This document shows, piece after piece, positions 50,751-64,000 of a stretch of 64,000 nucleotides of DNA. The DNA is from an uncultured Nocardioides sp. Lineage in GTDB: Bacteria > Actinomycetota > Actinomycetes > Propionibacteriales > Nocardioidaceae. Each line of letters opens with the position of its first letter. Positions within the stretch are counted from its first letter, which is position 1. A program made the position numbers and the translations under genes. The notes under the pieces were generated by a model. It was not told the origin of the DNA and searched no databases. It saw only the letters and a program-made list of their open reading frames with translations. The stretch spans positions 124,001 through 188,000 of the forward strand of contig NZ_CANLDB010000004.1 of the NCBI RefSeq assembly GCF_947489365.1. Reading direction: 5' to 3'.

Positions 50751-51737
50751 TCAGCGCGCGTCGTAGGCCTCGGAGATCACCTGGGGCGGCAGGTCGGGCG
50801 GGCGGGGGCCGGAGTAGTCGACGCCGTAGGCGCCGGGGGCCGGGCGGCGCTTCTTGGCGGGTGCCTGCTCGCCGGGTGCCATGCGGCGGGCGGTGACGAG
50901 GAAGGCGGTGTGGCCGGTCATCGAGTGGCCGGGGCGTACGGCGAGGCCCTCGACGTGCCAGTCGCGGACCAGCGACTCCCACGCCCGCGGCTCGGTGAAC
51001 CCGCCGTGGGCGCGGAGCGTCTCGGTGACGCGGGAGAGCTGGGTGGTGGTGGCGACGTACGCGCAGACGATCCCGCCGGGCAGCAGGGCGTCGGCGACGT
51101 CGTCGACACACTCCCAGGGCGCGAGCATGTCGAGCACCACGCGGTCGGCCCGCTCGCCGGTCTCCTGCAGGCCCTCGACCAGGTCGCCGACCCGGAGGTC
51201 CCAGGCCGGGTGGTCGCCGCCGAAGAACTGGGTGACGTTTCGGTGCGCGACGTCGGCGAACTCTTCGCGTCGCTCGTAGGAGATCACCCGGCCGGTCGGT
51301 CCGACGGCGCGCAGCAGCGAGCAGGTCAGGGCGCCGGAGCCGACTCCCGCCTCGATGACGTGGGCGCCGGGGAAGACGTCGACCATCGCGACGATCTGGG
51401 CGGAGTCCTTCGGGTAGACCACGGCCGCACCACGCGGCATCGAGACGACGAACTCGCTGAGCAGCGGGCGGAACACGACGTACTCCCCACCCACCGACGA
51501 GGTGACCGCGAAGCCCTCCTCGCGACCGATCAGGTCGTCGTGCTCGATGTGGCCCCGGTTCGAGAAGAACCGCTTGCCCGGCGTGAGCTCGAAGTTGTGG
51601 CGCCGGCCCTTGGTGTCGACCAGTCGGATCCACTCCCCCTCGGCCAGCGGGCCACGGCGTACGCCGGCCCACGCGGGCGCGGCCTCGAGAGGGGGGTGAC
51701 CGGCGTCGCCGGACGGGTCGGGATGCGGCTCGGACAT
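50751..51737 (-). CDS. trmI: tRNA (adenine-58-N1)-methyltransferase TrmI
   Basis: 328 residues. N-terminal beta domain (WIRLVDTKGRRHNFELTPGK, then GHIEHDDLIG), the SAM-binding loop VIEAGVGSGALTCSLLRAVG, RVVLDMLAPWECVDDVADAL and a C-terminal Lys/Pro-rich tail. It methylates A58 (A57/A58) in the T-loop of tRNA. trmI next to arc/mpa is usual in actinobacteria. Confidence 0.95.
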   Translation of the reverse strand: MSEPHPDPSGDAGHPPLEAAPAWAGVRRGPLAEGEWIRLVDTKGRRHNFELTPGKRFFSNRGHIEHDDLIGREEGFAVTSSVGGEYVVFRPLLSEFVVSMPRGAAVVYPKDSAQIVAMVDVFPGAHVIEAGVGSGALTCSLLRAVGPTGRVISYERREEFADVAHRNVTQFFGGDHPAWDLRVGDLVEGLQETGERADRVVLDMLAPWECVDDVADALLPGGIVCAYVATTTQLSRVTETLRAHGGFTEPRAWESLVRDWHVEGLAVRPGHSMTGHTAFLVTARRMAPGEQAPAKKRRPAPGAYGVDYSGPRPPDLPPQVISEAYDAR

Positions 51738-51747
51738 GGCCAGCAGG

Positions 51748-52947
51748 CTAGTGGCCGGTCGTCGTCGCCCTCGCCGGGGAGGTGGCGTCGGTCGTACGCC
51801 CGGGGTCGCGGCCGGAGCGGCGGTCCAGGCGCCGGAACGCCCGCTCGACGTCGGCGGTGACCAGGACGCCGTGGAGGTGGCCGTCGGGCTCGACGACGAG
51901 GTACTCCGGCGCCGGCGACCGGCCGAGGGCCGCGACGAGGTCCTCGCCGGTCAGGTCGGCGGCCAGCGCGATCCGGTCGGACAGGGTCCGGGTCACGCTC
52001 GAGACCGGGAGCCAGGGCCGCCGGTCCTCGGGGACGGCCGCCAGGGCGGCCTCGTTCACCAGTCCGGTGGGCACGCCGTGGGCGTCGAGGGTGACGATCC
52101 CGCCGGCCTCGGCGGCGTGGGCGCGGCGGACGGCCTCGGCGACCGGCGTGTTCGCCGGGACGGTGAGGGACCGGCGCGCCAGCGAGCGGGCGGCCAGCCC
52201 GGGCAGGCGGCTGCGGACACGTGCCGACGTGATCGAGGCACCGGCCCCGGTCCACAGGAAGACCGCGACGATGAACGCGATGGCGTAGTCGATGAGCTGC
52301 GGCGTACGCCGGAACCCGAGCTCGAGCGCGACCGGCCACAGCAGCACGAGCAGCGCGACGACGCGTCCGCCCCACCCGGCGACGAGGGTGGCGCGGTGCT
52401 GGTCGCCGCTGACGGTCCAGACCGCGGACTTCAGCACCCGTCCGCCGTCCAGGGGCAGGCCCGGCACGAGGTTGAGGACGCCGACCAGCAGGTTCGCGCC
52501 CGCGAGCGCCTCGACCGCGAGGCGCGGGATGCCGTCGGGGGTGACGGGCAGGGCGGCGAGCGCCACCAGGCCCACCCCCAGGGAGGTCAGAGGGCCGACG
52601 ACGGCGATCCAGAACTCCTGGCGGGGACGGCGTGCCTCGCCCTCGATCGCGGTCATGCCGCCCAGGAAGTGCAGCGTGATGGCGCTGACGCGGAAGCCGA
52701 AGAGCCGGGCGACGACCGCGTGGGAGGCCTCGTGGAGCAGCACCGAGCCGTACAGCAGCACGGCGAAGCCGAACCCCACGACGTACGCCCACGGCCCGAG
52801 GCCCGGGGCGACCAGCTCCGCGCGGGGGGCGACGAGGACGGCGATCAAGGCAGCGACGAGGAACCAGGAGCCGGACACCAGCACGTCGCTGCCGGCGACC
52901 CGGCCGAGCCGGATCGTCCCGCGGGGGTGGGCACGGTTCTCCGGCAC
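51748..52947 (-). CDS. Site-2-type metalloprotease with CBS pair (Rip3-like)
   Basis: 399 residues. HEASH in VLLHEASHAVVARLFGF supplies the zinc ligands and catalytic Glu, and NLVPGLPLDGGRVLKSAVW the third ligand. About six membrane helices surround them. Two CBS domains occupy residues 255-375 (SLTVPANTPVAEAVRRAHAA, EYLVVEPDGHLHGVLVTADV). M50 proteases cut membrane-bound regulators; the CBS pair may sense adenosyl nucleotides. Divergent from the RecB-type nuclease gene. Confidence 0.9.
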   Translation of the reverse strand: MPENRAHPRGTIRLGRVAGSDVLVSGSWFLVAALIAVLVAPRAELVAPGLGPWAYVVGFGFAVLLYGSVLLHEASHAVVARLFGFRVSAITLHFLGGMTAIEGEARRPRQEFWIAVVGPLTSLGVGLVALAALPVTPDGIPRLAVEALAGANLLVGVLNLVPGLPLDGGRVLKSAVWTVSGDQHRATLVAGWGGRVVALLVLLWPVALELGFRRTPQLIDYAIAFIVAVFLWTGAGASITSARVRSRLPGLAARSLARRSLTVPANTPVAEAVRRAHAAEAGGIVTLDAHGVPTGLVNEAALAAVPEDRRPWLPVSSVTRTLSDRIALAADLTGEDLVAALGRSPAPEYLVVEPDGHLHGVLVTADVERAFRRLDRRSGRDPGRTTDATSPARATTTGH

Positions 52948-52996
52948 TCCCCGAGCCTAGCCGGGTGGTGTCGGAGGGCTGGCCTACTGTCGAGCC

Positions 52997-53887
52997 ATGG
53001 GTCCCGCGGAGCTGCTCTCGACGCCGGTGGACGGCGTCGAGGTGATCGGCTCGCTGTCGCCGAGCCGGGCCGGGGACTTCACGACCTGCCCGCTGCTGTA
53101 CCGCTTCCGCACCATCGACAGGCTCCCCGAGCCGTCCTCCCCGGAGGCGGTGCGCGGGACGGTGGTGCACCGCGTCCTGGAGGACCTGTTCGACCTGCCG
53201 GCCGCCGAGCGCGTCCCCGAGCGCGCGCGGGCCCTGCTGCGGCCGGCCTGGGAGGCGGTGTGCGAGGCCGACCCGGAGGCGGCGACGGCGGTCGTGCAAC
53301 CCCTGGACCTGTGGCTCGCGACGTGCGAGCGGGCGCTGGACACCTACTTCACCCTCGAGGACCCGACCCGGCTGGAGCCGGCGGAGCGTGAGCTGTACGT
53401 CGAGACGGTGCTGGAGTCGCGGCTGCTGCTGCGGGGCTTCGTGGACCGCGTCGACGTCTCCCCCGACGGTCTCGTGCGGATCGTCGACTACAAGACCGGA
53501 CGGGCGCCCAGCGAGCTCTTCGAGGCGAGGGCGCTGTTCCAGCTGAAGTTCTACGCGCTCGTGCTGTGGCGCACGCGCGGCCAGGTGCCGGCGATGCTGC
53601 AGCTGATCTACCTCGGCAACGGCGAGGTCCTGCGCTACGCCCCCGACGAGCAGGACCTCCTCGCCACCGAGCGGAAGATCGAAGCCATCTGGGCCGCCAT
53701 CCGCGATGCCGAGAGCACCGGCGACTGGCAGCCCAGCCCGGGTCGCCTGTGCGACTGGTGCGCCCACCAGGCGCTCTGCCCGGCGTACGGCGGCACGCCT
53801 CCGCCGTTGCCGACGCCCGCCGCGGACACCGACGCCGGCGGCGACGCGGGCAGCGACGCCGACGAGTCGGTCGTCACCGACGCCTGA
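52997..53887 (+). CDS. RecB-family PD-(D/E)XK nuclease
   Basis: 296 residues. SPSRAGDFTTCPLLYRFR is the N-terminal iron-sulfur-type Cys segment. GTVVHRVLEDLFDL begins the nuclease fold, VDVSPDGLVRIVDYKTGRAP gives the catalytic D-x-K, LFQLKFYALVLWR the Q-x3-Y motif, and LCDWCAHQALCPAYGG three more Cys, consistent with a Fe-S cluster of the AddB/Cas4 kind. It is a stand-alone exonuclease conserved in actinobacteria. The tail is Asp/Gly-rich. Confidence 0.92.
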   Translation: MGPAELLSTPVDGVEVIGSLSPSRAGDFTTCPLLYRFRTIDRLPEPSSPEAVRGTVVHRVLEDLFDLPAAERVPERARALLRPAWEAVCEADPEAATAVVQPLDLWLATCERALDTYFTLEDPTRLEPAERELYVETVLESRLLLRGFVDRVDVSPDGLVRIVDYKTGRAPSELFEARALFQLKFYALVLWRTRGQVPAMLQLIYLGNGEVLRYAPDEQDLLATERKIEAIWAAIRDAESTGDWQPSPGRLCDWCAHQALCPAYGGTPPPLPTPAADTDAGGDAGSDADESVVTDA

Positions 53888-53926
53888 GGGCGTCGCGGCC
53901 GGCGGTCCGGCGGGTCCTGTTGCGCC

Positions 53927-53987
53927 GCCGTTTTGCACGAATCGGCGCCGTGACCGGCGCGACCGCTGCCGTTTGCGCAGAAACGGC
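53927..53987. repeat. Paired palindromic elements, 41 bp apart, between convergent genes
   Basis: GCCGTTTTGCACGAATCGGC at 53927-53946 and GCCGTTTGCGCAGAAACGGC at 53968-53987, linker of 21 bases with CGGCGC. They lie between the stops of the nuclease gene and the peptide-importer ATPase gene, where a bidirectional terminator would be expected. Confidence 0.88.
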
Positions 53988-54039
53988 ACACCGGCGGCGG
54001 GCCCGCGTGACTGGCCGCGCGCGTGGACGCCGCCGAGAG

Positions 54040-55133
<1,094 letters not shown>

Positions 55134-55137
<4 letters not shown>

Positions 55138-56147
55138 GTGCCGCTCCCGGGGGTGGCGGGTCGGTCGGCGTCCAGGGGGTGGAAGCAGCGCAGCTCCCCG
55201 TGGTCGTCGGCCTGGAGGGCGGGGGCCGTGGTGCGGCAGTCGTCCGCAGCGTTGGCGCACCGGGGTGCGAATGCGCAGCCGGTGGTCCACGGCAGGGTCT
55301 GGGTCGGTGAGCCGGGGATCGGCGTCAGCGGGCGGCCCCGGGGGGTGTCGAGCCGCGGGATGCTCGCCAGCAGTCCGCCGGTGTAGGGGTGGCGGGGCCG
55401 GGCGAACAGCTTCTCGCGGGTCGCTGACTCGACGATCCGCCCGGAGTACATGACGTTCACCTCGTCGCACAGGCCGGCGACGACGCCGAGGTCGTGGGTG
55501 ATCATCAGCAGCGCGGCGTCGGTGTCGGCGACGAGGTCCTTGAGCACCTCGAGCACCTGGGCCTGGATGGTGACGTCCAGCGCCGTGGTCGGCTCGTCGG
55601 CGATCAGGAGCCGCGGCCGGCACGCCAGCGCGATCGCGATCAGCACGCGCTGGCGCATGCCCCCGGACAGCTGGTGGGGGTACTCCCGCAGCCGTCGGCC
55701 GGGGTCGGGGATGCCGACCTGGGCCAGGAGCTCGCGGGCGCGGTCCTGCGCTGCCGATTTGTTCGAATCGGTGTGCCGGGTGATCACCTCCGTCAGCTGC
55801 ACGCCGATCCGGACGACCGGGTTGAGCGAGGTCATGGGGTCCTGGAAGACCATGGCGATCTCGCGGCCCCGCAGGCCGGCCATGGCCTTGCGGTCCTTGG
55901 TCAGCAGGTCCTCGCCGCGGTAGAGCGCCTGGCCGCCGACCTTGACGCCGCGCTTGGGCAGCAGGCCCATCAGGGCCAGCGAGGTGACGGACTTGCCGCT
56001 GCCGGACTCCCCCACCAGGCCGACGTGCTGGCCGGGGCGGATGTCGAACGACACCTCGTCCACGGCGCGGACGGCGCGCTGGCCGCGCAGACCGAAGGTC
56101 ACCGACAGGTCGCGCACCGACAGCAGCGGCTCGCCGTGGTCGCTCAC
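55134..56147 (-). CDS. Oligopeptide ABC importer ATPase (OppD/DppD type)
   Basis: 337 residues from the GTG at 56147, picked because AAGGAG lies six bases upstream; an ATG at 56180 that overlaps the permease stop would add eleven residues. Walker [22 protein letters not shown]-loop [13 protein letters not shown], signature [16 protein letters not shown], Walker [14 protein letters not shown]-terminal Cys cluster. In the helical domain, [18 protein letters not shown] contains a palindromic element (55753-55772), unusual because it is inside a folded domain. Confidence 0.93.
55753..55772. repeat. In-frame palindromic element in the OppD-type gene
   Basis: GCCGATTTGTTCGAATCGGT; on the coding strand it specifies TDSNKSA, between TEVITRH and [13 protein letters not shown]. 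The GATT/AATC variant of the family. Confidence 0.7.
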
Positions 56148-56176
56148 GGTGGGCTCCTTCTCCAGCGCGGGCCCGG

Positions 56177-57160
56177 TCATCGCCGCGTCCTCGGGTCGAG
56201 GGCCTCGCGCAGCGCCTCACCGAACAGCGTGAACCCGAGGGCGGTGATGGCGATCGCGACACCGGGGTAGATCGCGAGCTGCGGGGACTCGTCGAAGCGG
56301 TCCTGCGCCGCGACCAGCATGCGACCCCACTCGGCGACGGCGGGGTCGGCGGTGCCGAGCCCGAGGTAGGACAGGGCGGCGACCTCGATGATGGCGGTCG
56401 CCAGGTTCAGCGTGGCCTGGACGATCGTGGGTCCGACCGAGTTCGGCAGGACGTGGCTCATCACGATCCGCCGCTTCCGCAGTCCGAGTGCGCTCGCGGC
56501 GAGGACGTAGTCGGAGCGTCCCTGCGCCAGCATCGAGCCACGCAGCAGCCGCGCGAAGATTGGGACCTGCGCGGCGCCGATCGCGATCATCACCGCGTAC
56601 GCCGACTGCGTGAGGATCGCGGCGATGCTGACGGCGAGCAGCAGGCTGGGGATGGAGAGCCAGATGTCCACGACCCGCATGACCGCGGTGTCGACCCACT
56701 GGCCGACCCGGCCGCCGACGGCGCCGAACCCGCCCGCCAGGGCGCCCATCGCCGTCCCGACGGCCAGGCCGATCGCGGTGGACACCACGCCGTAGATCAG
56801 CGACTGGCGGGCGCCGTACACGAGCTGGGTCCACAGGTCGGAGCCGAAGCTGTCGAGGCCGAGCCAGTGGTCCTCGGACGGGCCGGGGACGCTGCTGGGC
56901 GTGATCTCGCCGGCGTCCTGGGCCGCGCCGGGCTCGTAGCCGGTCAGCAGCGGCGCGAGCAGCGCGACCAGGATGAACGCCAGGACGATCACCGCGCCGA
57001 CGATGGCGGTCGGGTTGCGGCGCAGGCGCCGGAACGCGCCGCGCCACAGGCTGACGCCGCGGTCCTCGTCGGAGGTGCCGGGGCCGGCGGCGCCGGGCGT
57101 GCCGGGTGCCGTTTCGGCAGAAACGGCACCTCCACCGGACGGCGGCAACGGGATGGTCAC
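56177..57160 (-). CDS. Oligopeptide ABC permease (DppC/OppC type)
   Basis: 327 residues, about six membrane helices. [20 protein letters not shown] is the N-terminal helix region, [20 protein letters not shown] the family block, and [20 protein letters not shown] the EAA-type loop. The N-terminal tail is extended by [13 protein letters not shown], encoded by an in-frame palindromic element. GTG at 57160 overlaps the upstream permease stop (GTGA). Confidence 0.92.
   Translation of the reverse strand: MTIPLPPSGGGAVSAETAPGTPGAAGPGTSDEDRGVSLWRGAFRRLRRNPTAIVGAVIVLAFILVALLAPLLTGYEPGAAQDAGEITPSSVPGPSEDHWLGLDSFGSDLWTQLVYGARQSLIYGVVSTAIGLAVGTAMGALAGGFGAVGGRVGQWVDTAVMRVVDIWLSIPSLLLAVSIAAILTQSAYAVMIAIGAAQVPIFARLLRGSMLAQGRSDYVLAASALGLRKRRIVMSHVLPNSVGPTIVQATLNLATAIIEVAALSYLGLGTADPAVAEWGRMLVAAQDRFDESPQLAIYPGVAIAITALGFTLFGEALREALDPRTRR
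57108..57127. repeat. In-frame palindromic element in the DppC-type gene
   Basis: GCCGTTTCGGCAGAAACGGC, identical to the intergenic consensus. It specifies AVSAETA in the cytoplasmic N-terminal tail of the permease. Confidence 0.9.
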
Positions 57161-58161
57161 GAGACCCTCACCCTCGGGTCGATGACGCCGTAGGCGAGGT
57201 CGACCAACAGGTTGATCAGCGAGTAGATGATCGCGATGAACAGGATGTAGCCCTGCAGCACCGGGTAGTCGCGGCGTCCGATGGACTCGAACAGGTACTG
57301 CCCGATCCCCTGCAGGCCGAAGACCGTCTCGGTCAGCACGGCCCCGGAGAACAGCAGGCCCGCCTGGAGACCGATGGTGGTGACCACCGGCAGCAGCGCG
57401 TTGCGGAGCACGTGGCGGCGGGAGACGACGCCGGCGGAGAGCCCCTTGGACTCGGCGGTGCGGACGAAGTCCTCGTTCATCACCTCGGCCACCGACGCGC
57501 GGGTGATGCGGACGATGATCGCCAGCGGGATGGTCGCCAGGGCGATGCTGGGCAGCACGAGGTGGGCCACGGCGTTGATGGCGGCGTCCCACTCCCGGGT
57601 CAGGATCCCGTCGAGGACGTAGAAGTTCGTGATGTGCGTGGCGTCGATCGTCACGTCCTGCCGCAGCGACGACGGCAGCCAGCCCAGCCAGGTCGAGAAG
57701 ACCAGCTTGAGCAGGATCGCGAGGAAGAACACCGGGGTGGCGACGCCGAGCAGCGAGCCCGAGACGACGAAGGTGTCGAGCGCGCGGCCCTGGTTGCGGG
57801 CGGCGAGGTAGCCCAGCGGCACGCCCACGATCACGGCGATCAGCAGGGCCGCGATGCCGAGCTCGGCGGTGGCGGGGAACTTCTCGAGGAACGTGTCGAC
57901 CACGGGCCGGCCGTCGCGGACCGAGGCGCCGAAGTCGCCGCGCAGCAGCGACCCGACGTAGCGGAAGTACTGCTGCCACAGGGGGTCGTCGAAGCCGTAC
58001 GCCGCCCGGACCCGCTCGACCGCCTCGGGCGTGGCGCGCTCGCCGAGCAGGGCGCGGGCGGGGTCGCCGGGCAGGGCACGGACCCACGCGAACAGCAGCA
58101 CCGACAGGCCGATCAGCACCGGGACCAGGAGTCCGAGGCGTCGCAGCACGAAGCGGAGCAT
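57157..58161 (-). CDS. Oligopeptide ABC permease (DppB/OppB type)
   Basis: 334 residues. MLRFVLRRLGLLVPVLIGLS, then LPGDPARALLGERATPEAVE and FRYVGSLLRGDFGASVRDGR, are the DppB opening. RTAESKGLSAGVVSRRHVLR is the EAA loop, and VFGLQGIGQYLFESIGRRDY with the final helix completes it. Together with DppC it forms the channel for short peptides. Confidence 0.94.
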   Translation of the reverse strand: MLRFVLRRLGLLVPVLIGLSVLLFAWVRALPGDPARALLGERATPEAVERVRAAYGFDDPLWQQYFRYVGSLLRGDFGASVRDGRPVVDTFLEKFPATAELGIAALLIAVIVGVPLGYLAARNQGRALDTFVVSGSLLGVATPVFFLAILLKLVFSTWLGWLPSSLRQDVTIDATHITNFYVLDGILTREWDAAINAVAHLVLPSIALATIPLAIIVRITRASVAEVMNEDFVRTAESKGLSAGVVSRRHVLRNALLPVVTTIGLQAGLLFSGAVLTETVFGLQGIGQYLFESIGRRDYPVLQGYILFIAIIYSLINLLVDLAYGVIDPRVRVS

Positions 58162-58210
58162 GCGTCAGGAGCCTTTCCGGCAGGGGGAGGGAGGTGGGGA
58201 GCGGACGTGA

Positions 58211-58247
58211 CCGCGCCCGTCCCCGGGCGGACCGGGGACGGGCGCGG
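58211..58247 (-). terminator. 16-bp perfect hairpin between binding-protein and permease genes
   Basis: CCGCGCCCGTCCCCGG (58211-58226) pairs without mismatch with 58232-58247 around a 5-base loop. It begins just past the stop of the binding-protein gene within the operon. Such hairpins usually stop most transcripts or protect the 3' end, so binding protein is made in excess over the membrane parts. Confidence 0.7.
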
Positions 58248-58254
58248 ACGGTGC

Positions 58255-59910
58255 TCAGTCGAGGGTGACGGTGTTCCAGACCTCGTCCTGGACGGGGCTG
58301 GCCTCGTAGCCACTGACCCCGGGGCCGAAGGCGAGGGACGGCACCGGGTGCGCCAGCGGGACGCCGGGCAGCAGCTCCATGACCTCGCGGTTCAGGTCCT
58401 CGTACAGCGGGGCGGCGTCGTCGACGCTGGGCTCCTGACGAGCCTCGCTGAGACCCTGGAACAGCTGCGGGTCGTTGAAGCCCCACTCGGGCTTCTCCGA
58501 GCCGAAGAACTGCCCGATGAAGTTGTCGGTGTCGTTGTAGTCACCGGTCCACCCGAGCAGGTGGATGCCGTGGTTCTCCGAGCCCTGGATCTTGTTCAGG
58601 TAGTCCGGGTCCCAACGGTCGGCGACGGGCTCGATGTCGAGGCCCACCTCCTCGAGCTGGGTGCGGATCACGTTGAAGGTGTCCTCCGGCGAGGGCATGT
58701 ACGGTCGGCTCACGTCGGTCGGGTAGTTGAACTGGATCGTGTCGCCCGCGACGCCCGCCTCCTCGAGCAGCTGGCGCGCCCGGTCGGGGTCGTAGTCGTA
58801 GGTCTCGACGTCGTCGGCCCAGCCGCTCACCGACGGCGGCATGAACTCGATGGCGACCTCGCTGCCCTCGGGCAGGGAGGCGCTGACGACCTCCTCCTTG
58901 TCGATCGCGTAGGCGATCGCCTGGCGGACCTTGATGTCGTCGAACGGGGCCTTGGCCTGGTTGAAGCCGAGGTAGAGCACGTTGAACGGGTCGCGGTTGA
59001 CGACCTGGTAGCCCTCGTCCTCGAGCCCGCCGATGTCGGCGGGGCCCACGAGGTCGTAGCCGTCGATCTCGTCGGCGCGCAGGGCGTCGGCGCGACCGCG
59101 CGGCTCGGCGATCGGGACGACGACGGCCTCGTCGATGGTGGACGGCTCGCCCCAGTAGTCGTCGTACGCGGTGAGGCGGACGTCGGTGCCCTGGTTCCAC
59201 TCCTCGAGCTGGAACGGGCCGGTGCCGCTGGGCTCGGCGGTCGCGTACTCGGTGGTCGTCGGGTTCTCCGCGCCGTCGTCCTGGAACTCCTGCAGCGCCG
59301 TCGGGCTCTGCATGGCGAACGCCGGCAGGGACAGCGCGGCGATGAAGCCCGAGAACGGCTGGGTGAGGGTGATCGTGGCCTCGGTGTCGCCGTTGGTCTC
59401 GCACGAGTCGTAGATCGCCTTGTCGGCGTTGTCGCCCGTGGCGAAGCCGCCGAACAGGGCGCCGTAGTAGTAGGCCAGCGACTCGACCTGGGAGGACTCC
59501 GGCATGTTGTACCAGCGGTCGAAGTTGAAGCAGACCGCGTCGGCGTTGAACTCGGAGCCGTCGTGGAAGGTGACGCCCTCGCGGAGGGTGAAGGTGTGGG
59601 TCAGGCCGTCCTCGGAGGACTCCCACTCGGTCGCGAGGCCGGTCGGGGCCGGGTCGGCGGTGCCGGGCTCGACACCGACGAGGCCCTCGAAGATCTGCCG
59701 CGAGACGCGAAAGCTCTCGCCGTCGGAGGCGAAGAACGGGTCCAGCGAGACGGGCTCGGCCGAGGCCGCGAAGCGGAAGGTGCCCCCGCCGTCGCCCTCG
59801 CCACCGCCGCCGGAGGACGAGTCGCGCTCGCTCTCCGCGCACCCCGTGAGGATCACCGCGCCGGCCGCGAGGCCGACCGTTGCCAGACGTACTTTCCTGC
59901 TGAGACCCAC
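58255..59910 (-). CDS. Oligopeptide-binding lipoprotein (family 5 solute-binding)
   Basis: 551 residues from the GTG at 59910, preceded by AGAGG at six bases. The signal ATVGLAAGAVILTGC places the acylated Cys at residue 24, followed by a Gly/Ser-rich tether. TFRFAASAEPVSLDPFFASD, LTHTFTLREGVTFHDGSEFN and PFNVLYLGFNQAKAPFDDIK are solute-binding family 5 blocks. First gene of the five-gene peptide importer. Confidence 0.94.
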   Translation of the reverse strand: MGLSRKVRLATVGLAAGAVILTGCAESERDSSSGGGGEGDGGGTFRFAASAEPVSLDPFFASDGESFRVSRQIFEGLVGVEPGTADPAPTGLATEWESSEDGLTHTFTLREGVTFHDGSEFNADAVCFNFDRWYNMPESSQVESLAYYYGALFGGFATGDNADKAIYDSCETNGDTEATITLTQPFSGFIAALSLPAFAMQSPTALQEFQDDGAENPTTTEYATAEPSGTGPFQLEEWNQGTDVRLTAYDDYWGEPSTIDEAVVVPIAEPRGRADALRADEIDGYDLVGPADIGGLEDEGYQVVNRDPFNVLYLGFNQAKAPFDDIKVRQAIAYAIDKEEVVSASLPEGSEVAIEFMPPSVSGWADDVETYDYDPDRARQLLEEAGVAGDTIQFNYPTDVSRPYMPSPEDTFNVIRTQLEEVGLDIEPVADRWDPDYLNKIQGSENHGIHLLGWTGDYNDTDNFIGQFFGSEKPEWGFNDPQLFQGLSEARQEPSVDDAAPLYEDLNREVMELLPGVPLAHPVPSLAFGPGVSGYEASPVQDEVWNTVTLD

Positions 59911-59966
59911 GAGCCACCTCTTGACCTGGCGCCCAGACACCGAATCGCCCGAGCAGACTGCCGCGG

Positions 59967-59995
59967 AATCTAGTCCGCGGGCGTGTCCCGGGTCA
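59967..59995 (-). promoter_or_regulatory. Possible promoter of the peptide importer operon
   Basis: On the minus strand TAGATT (59967-59972) is preceded at 17 bases by TGACCC (59990-59995). It lies in the 107-base gap before the binding-protein gene. The -35 match is weak. Confidence 0.35.
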
Positions 59996-60017
59996 CCCCG
60001 GAACCGCCCGACCGAGG

Positions 60018-60732
60018 TCACGATCGGCTAACAGACTCCTGGGCGCCGGGTGCGAGGCCGAGAAGGGCGTCCAGGGACACCGTTTCGAGCGAATCGGCGT
60101 GCACCAGCCCCGGCGCGGACGCCACCGGCACGTGGTGGGGGACGACGAGGGTCCGACACCCGGCGGCGACGGCGCTGGCCGCGCCGGTCGGGGAGTCCTC
60201 GACGGCGACGCAGTCCGCCGCGTCGAGACCGAGCAGCTCGGCGCCGCGCAGGTACGGGTCGGGGTGCGGCTTGCCCCGGCGTACGGCGTCGCCGGTGACG
60301 ACCGCGTCGAAGGTCCCGGGCGGCAGCGCCGCGACGACCGGGGCGGCGAACCGCTCCCACGACATCGTCACGAGCGCGCAGGGGACGCCGGCCGCGCGGA
60401 CCGCGCCCAGCAGCTCGCGTGCGCCCGGGCGCCAGGGGATGTCGGCGGTGACCACGCCGACGACACGGTCGAGGAGCTCCTCGACGATCTGGTGCGGGGT
60501 GAGATCCACTCCCCCGTGCTCGCGCAGGTAGGCGCCGGCGTCCAGCAGGTCCGCGCCCACGAGCGCCATCGCGTGCTCGTGGGTCCAGGTCCCGCCGTGC
60601 TCCGTGACGAGCGCGTGCTCCGCGGCGATCCAGGCTGGCTCGGTGTCGACGAGCGTGCCGTCCATGTCCCACAGGACGGCGCGGGCCCGCGGCCCGGCCG
60701 GCCCGGCTGGCTCGGCTGGCTCGGCTGGCCGC

Positions 60733-60740
<8 letters not shown>
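60018..60740 (-). CDS. HAD-family sugar-phosphatase-like hydrolase
   Basis: 240 residues. [16 protein letters not shown] (motif I), [10 protein letters not shown] (II), [20 protein letters not shown] (III) and [18 protein letters not shown] (IV), with a small helical cap: the beta-phosphoglucomutase/phosphatase branch. The N-terminus carries a [13 protein letters not shown] repeat from short tandem DNA repeats. Near the C-terminus [11 protein letters not shown] coincides with a palindromic element. The ATG at 60740 overlaps the metH stop by eight bases. Confidence 0.9.
60079..60098. repeat. In-frame palindromic element in the HAD gene
   Basis: ACCGTTTCGAGCGAATCGGC, one mismatch between arms. 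It specifies ADSLETV near the C-terminus, a stretch that is plausible HAD sequence anyway, so chance similarity cannot be excluded. Confidence 0.5.

Positions 60741-64000
<3,260 letters not shown>

Noticed and set aside
43494..53987. Regular 20-bp repeats with 21-base spacers suggested CRISPR-like units
   Set aside because: Each site has only two repeats, the repeats are full palindromes of varying sequence, spacers share a motif, and no cas genes are present.

Overview
The window is a very GC-rich stretch from an actinobacterium. It carries an almost complete Pup-proteasome locus (arc/mpa, dop, pup, prcB, prcA, pafA, pafB, pafC), rbpA, a polyprenol-mannose synthase next to lnt, and GTG starts with GTGA or ATGA overlaps almost everywhere. 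These point to Actinomycetota, probably Nocardioidaceae; the family-level guess comes from gene content and is not proven. Both ends are cut: a UvrA-like ATPase runs off the left edge and methionine synthase (metH) off the right edge.

0-15 kb: a GntR regulator with a soluble Cache-domain protein; a four-gene minus-strand operon kaiC-kaiB-PAS protein-receiver, in which every junction is a 4-base overlap; small metabolic and regulatory genes (GNAT, SRPBCC with HxlR, a hotdog thioesterase, an FAD oxidoreductase with an EamA transporter); a sugar-type ABC importer without its ATPase; and a TMEM165/GDT1 cation transporter behind a likely manganese (yybP-ykoY) riboswitch.

15-36 kb: a DUF559 gene flanked by 68-bp direct repeats, a PhoD-like phosphatase, an XRE-HTH/MurA fusion, a GDPD and an MFS transporter, rbpA behind a textbook sigma-R-type promoter, ppm1-lnt, an amidohydrolase, a phosphatidylcholine-synthase-like enzyme, an Lrp regulator, a 5'-3' exonuclease, a cupin XRE regulator divergent from a CPFC flavoprotein, and helY with a diacylglycerol kinase.

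36-54 kb: a minus-strand housekeeping block covering tatC/tatA, pafBC, a lipoprotein FKBP, and the Pup ligase, proteasome core, Pup, Dop and ATPase, then trmI. A DUF559 gene and a plus-strand sulfotransferase interrupt it. Pup ends in GGE, so it should not need deamidation. PrcA/PrcB form the core, ARC/Mpa unfolds substrates, PafA attaches Pup, and Dop removes it. 54-64 kb: an oligopeptide ABC importer operon, a HAD phosphatase and metH.

Two signals stand out. First, the compact Kai-like operon lacks kaiA, and its KaiC has a charged coiled-coil tail where cyanobacterial KaiC has the A-loop. Second, a family of about 20-bp palindromes (consensus GCCGTTTC-N4-GAAACGGC) is confined to roughly 36-60 kb. 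In four intergenic regions it occurs as pairs spaced exactly 41 bp apart. It also lies in frame inside several genes, including a three-copy array at 42-bp spacing in the gene after tatC. It resembles the in-frame palindromic elements known from Rickettsia, and I do not recognise it as a described family.
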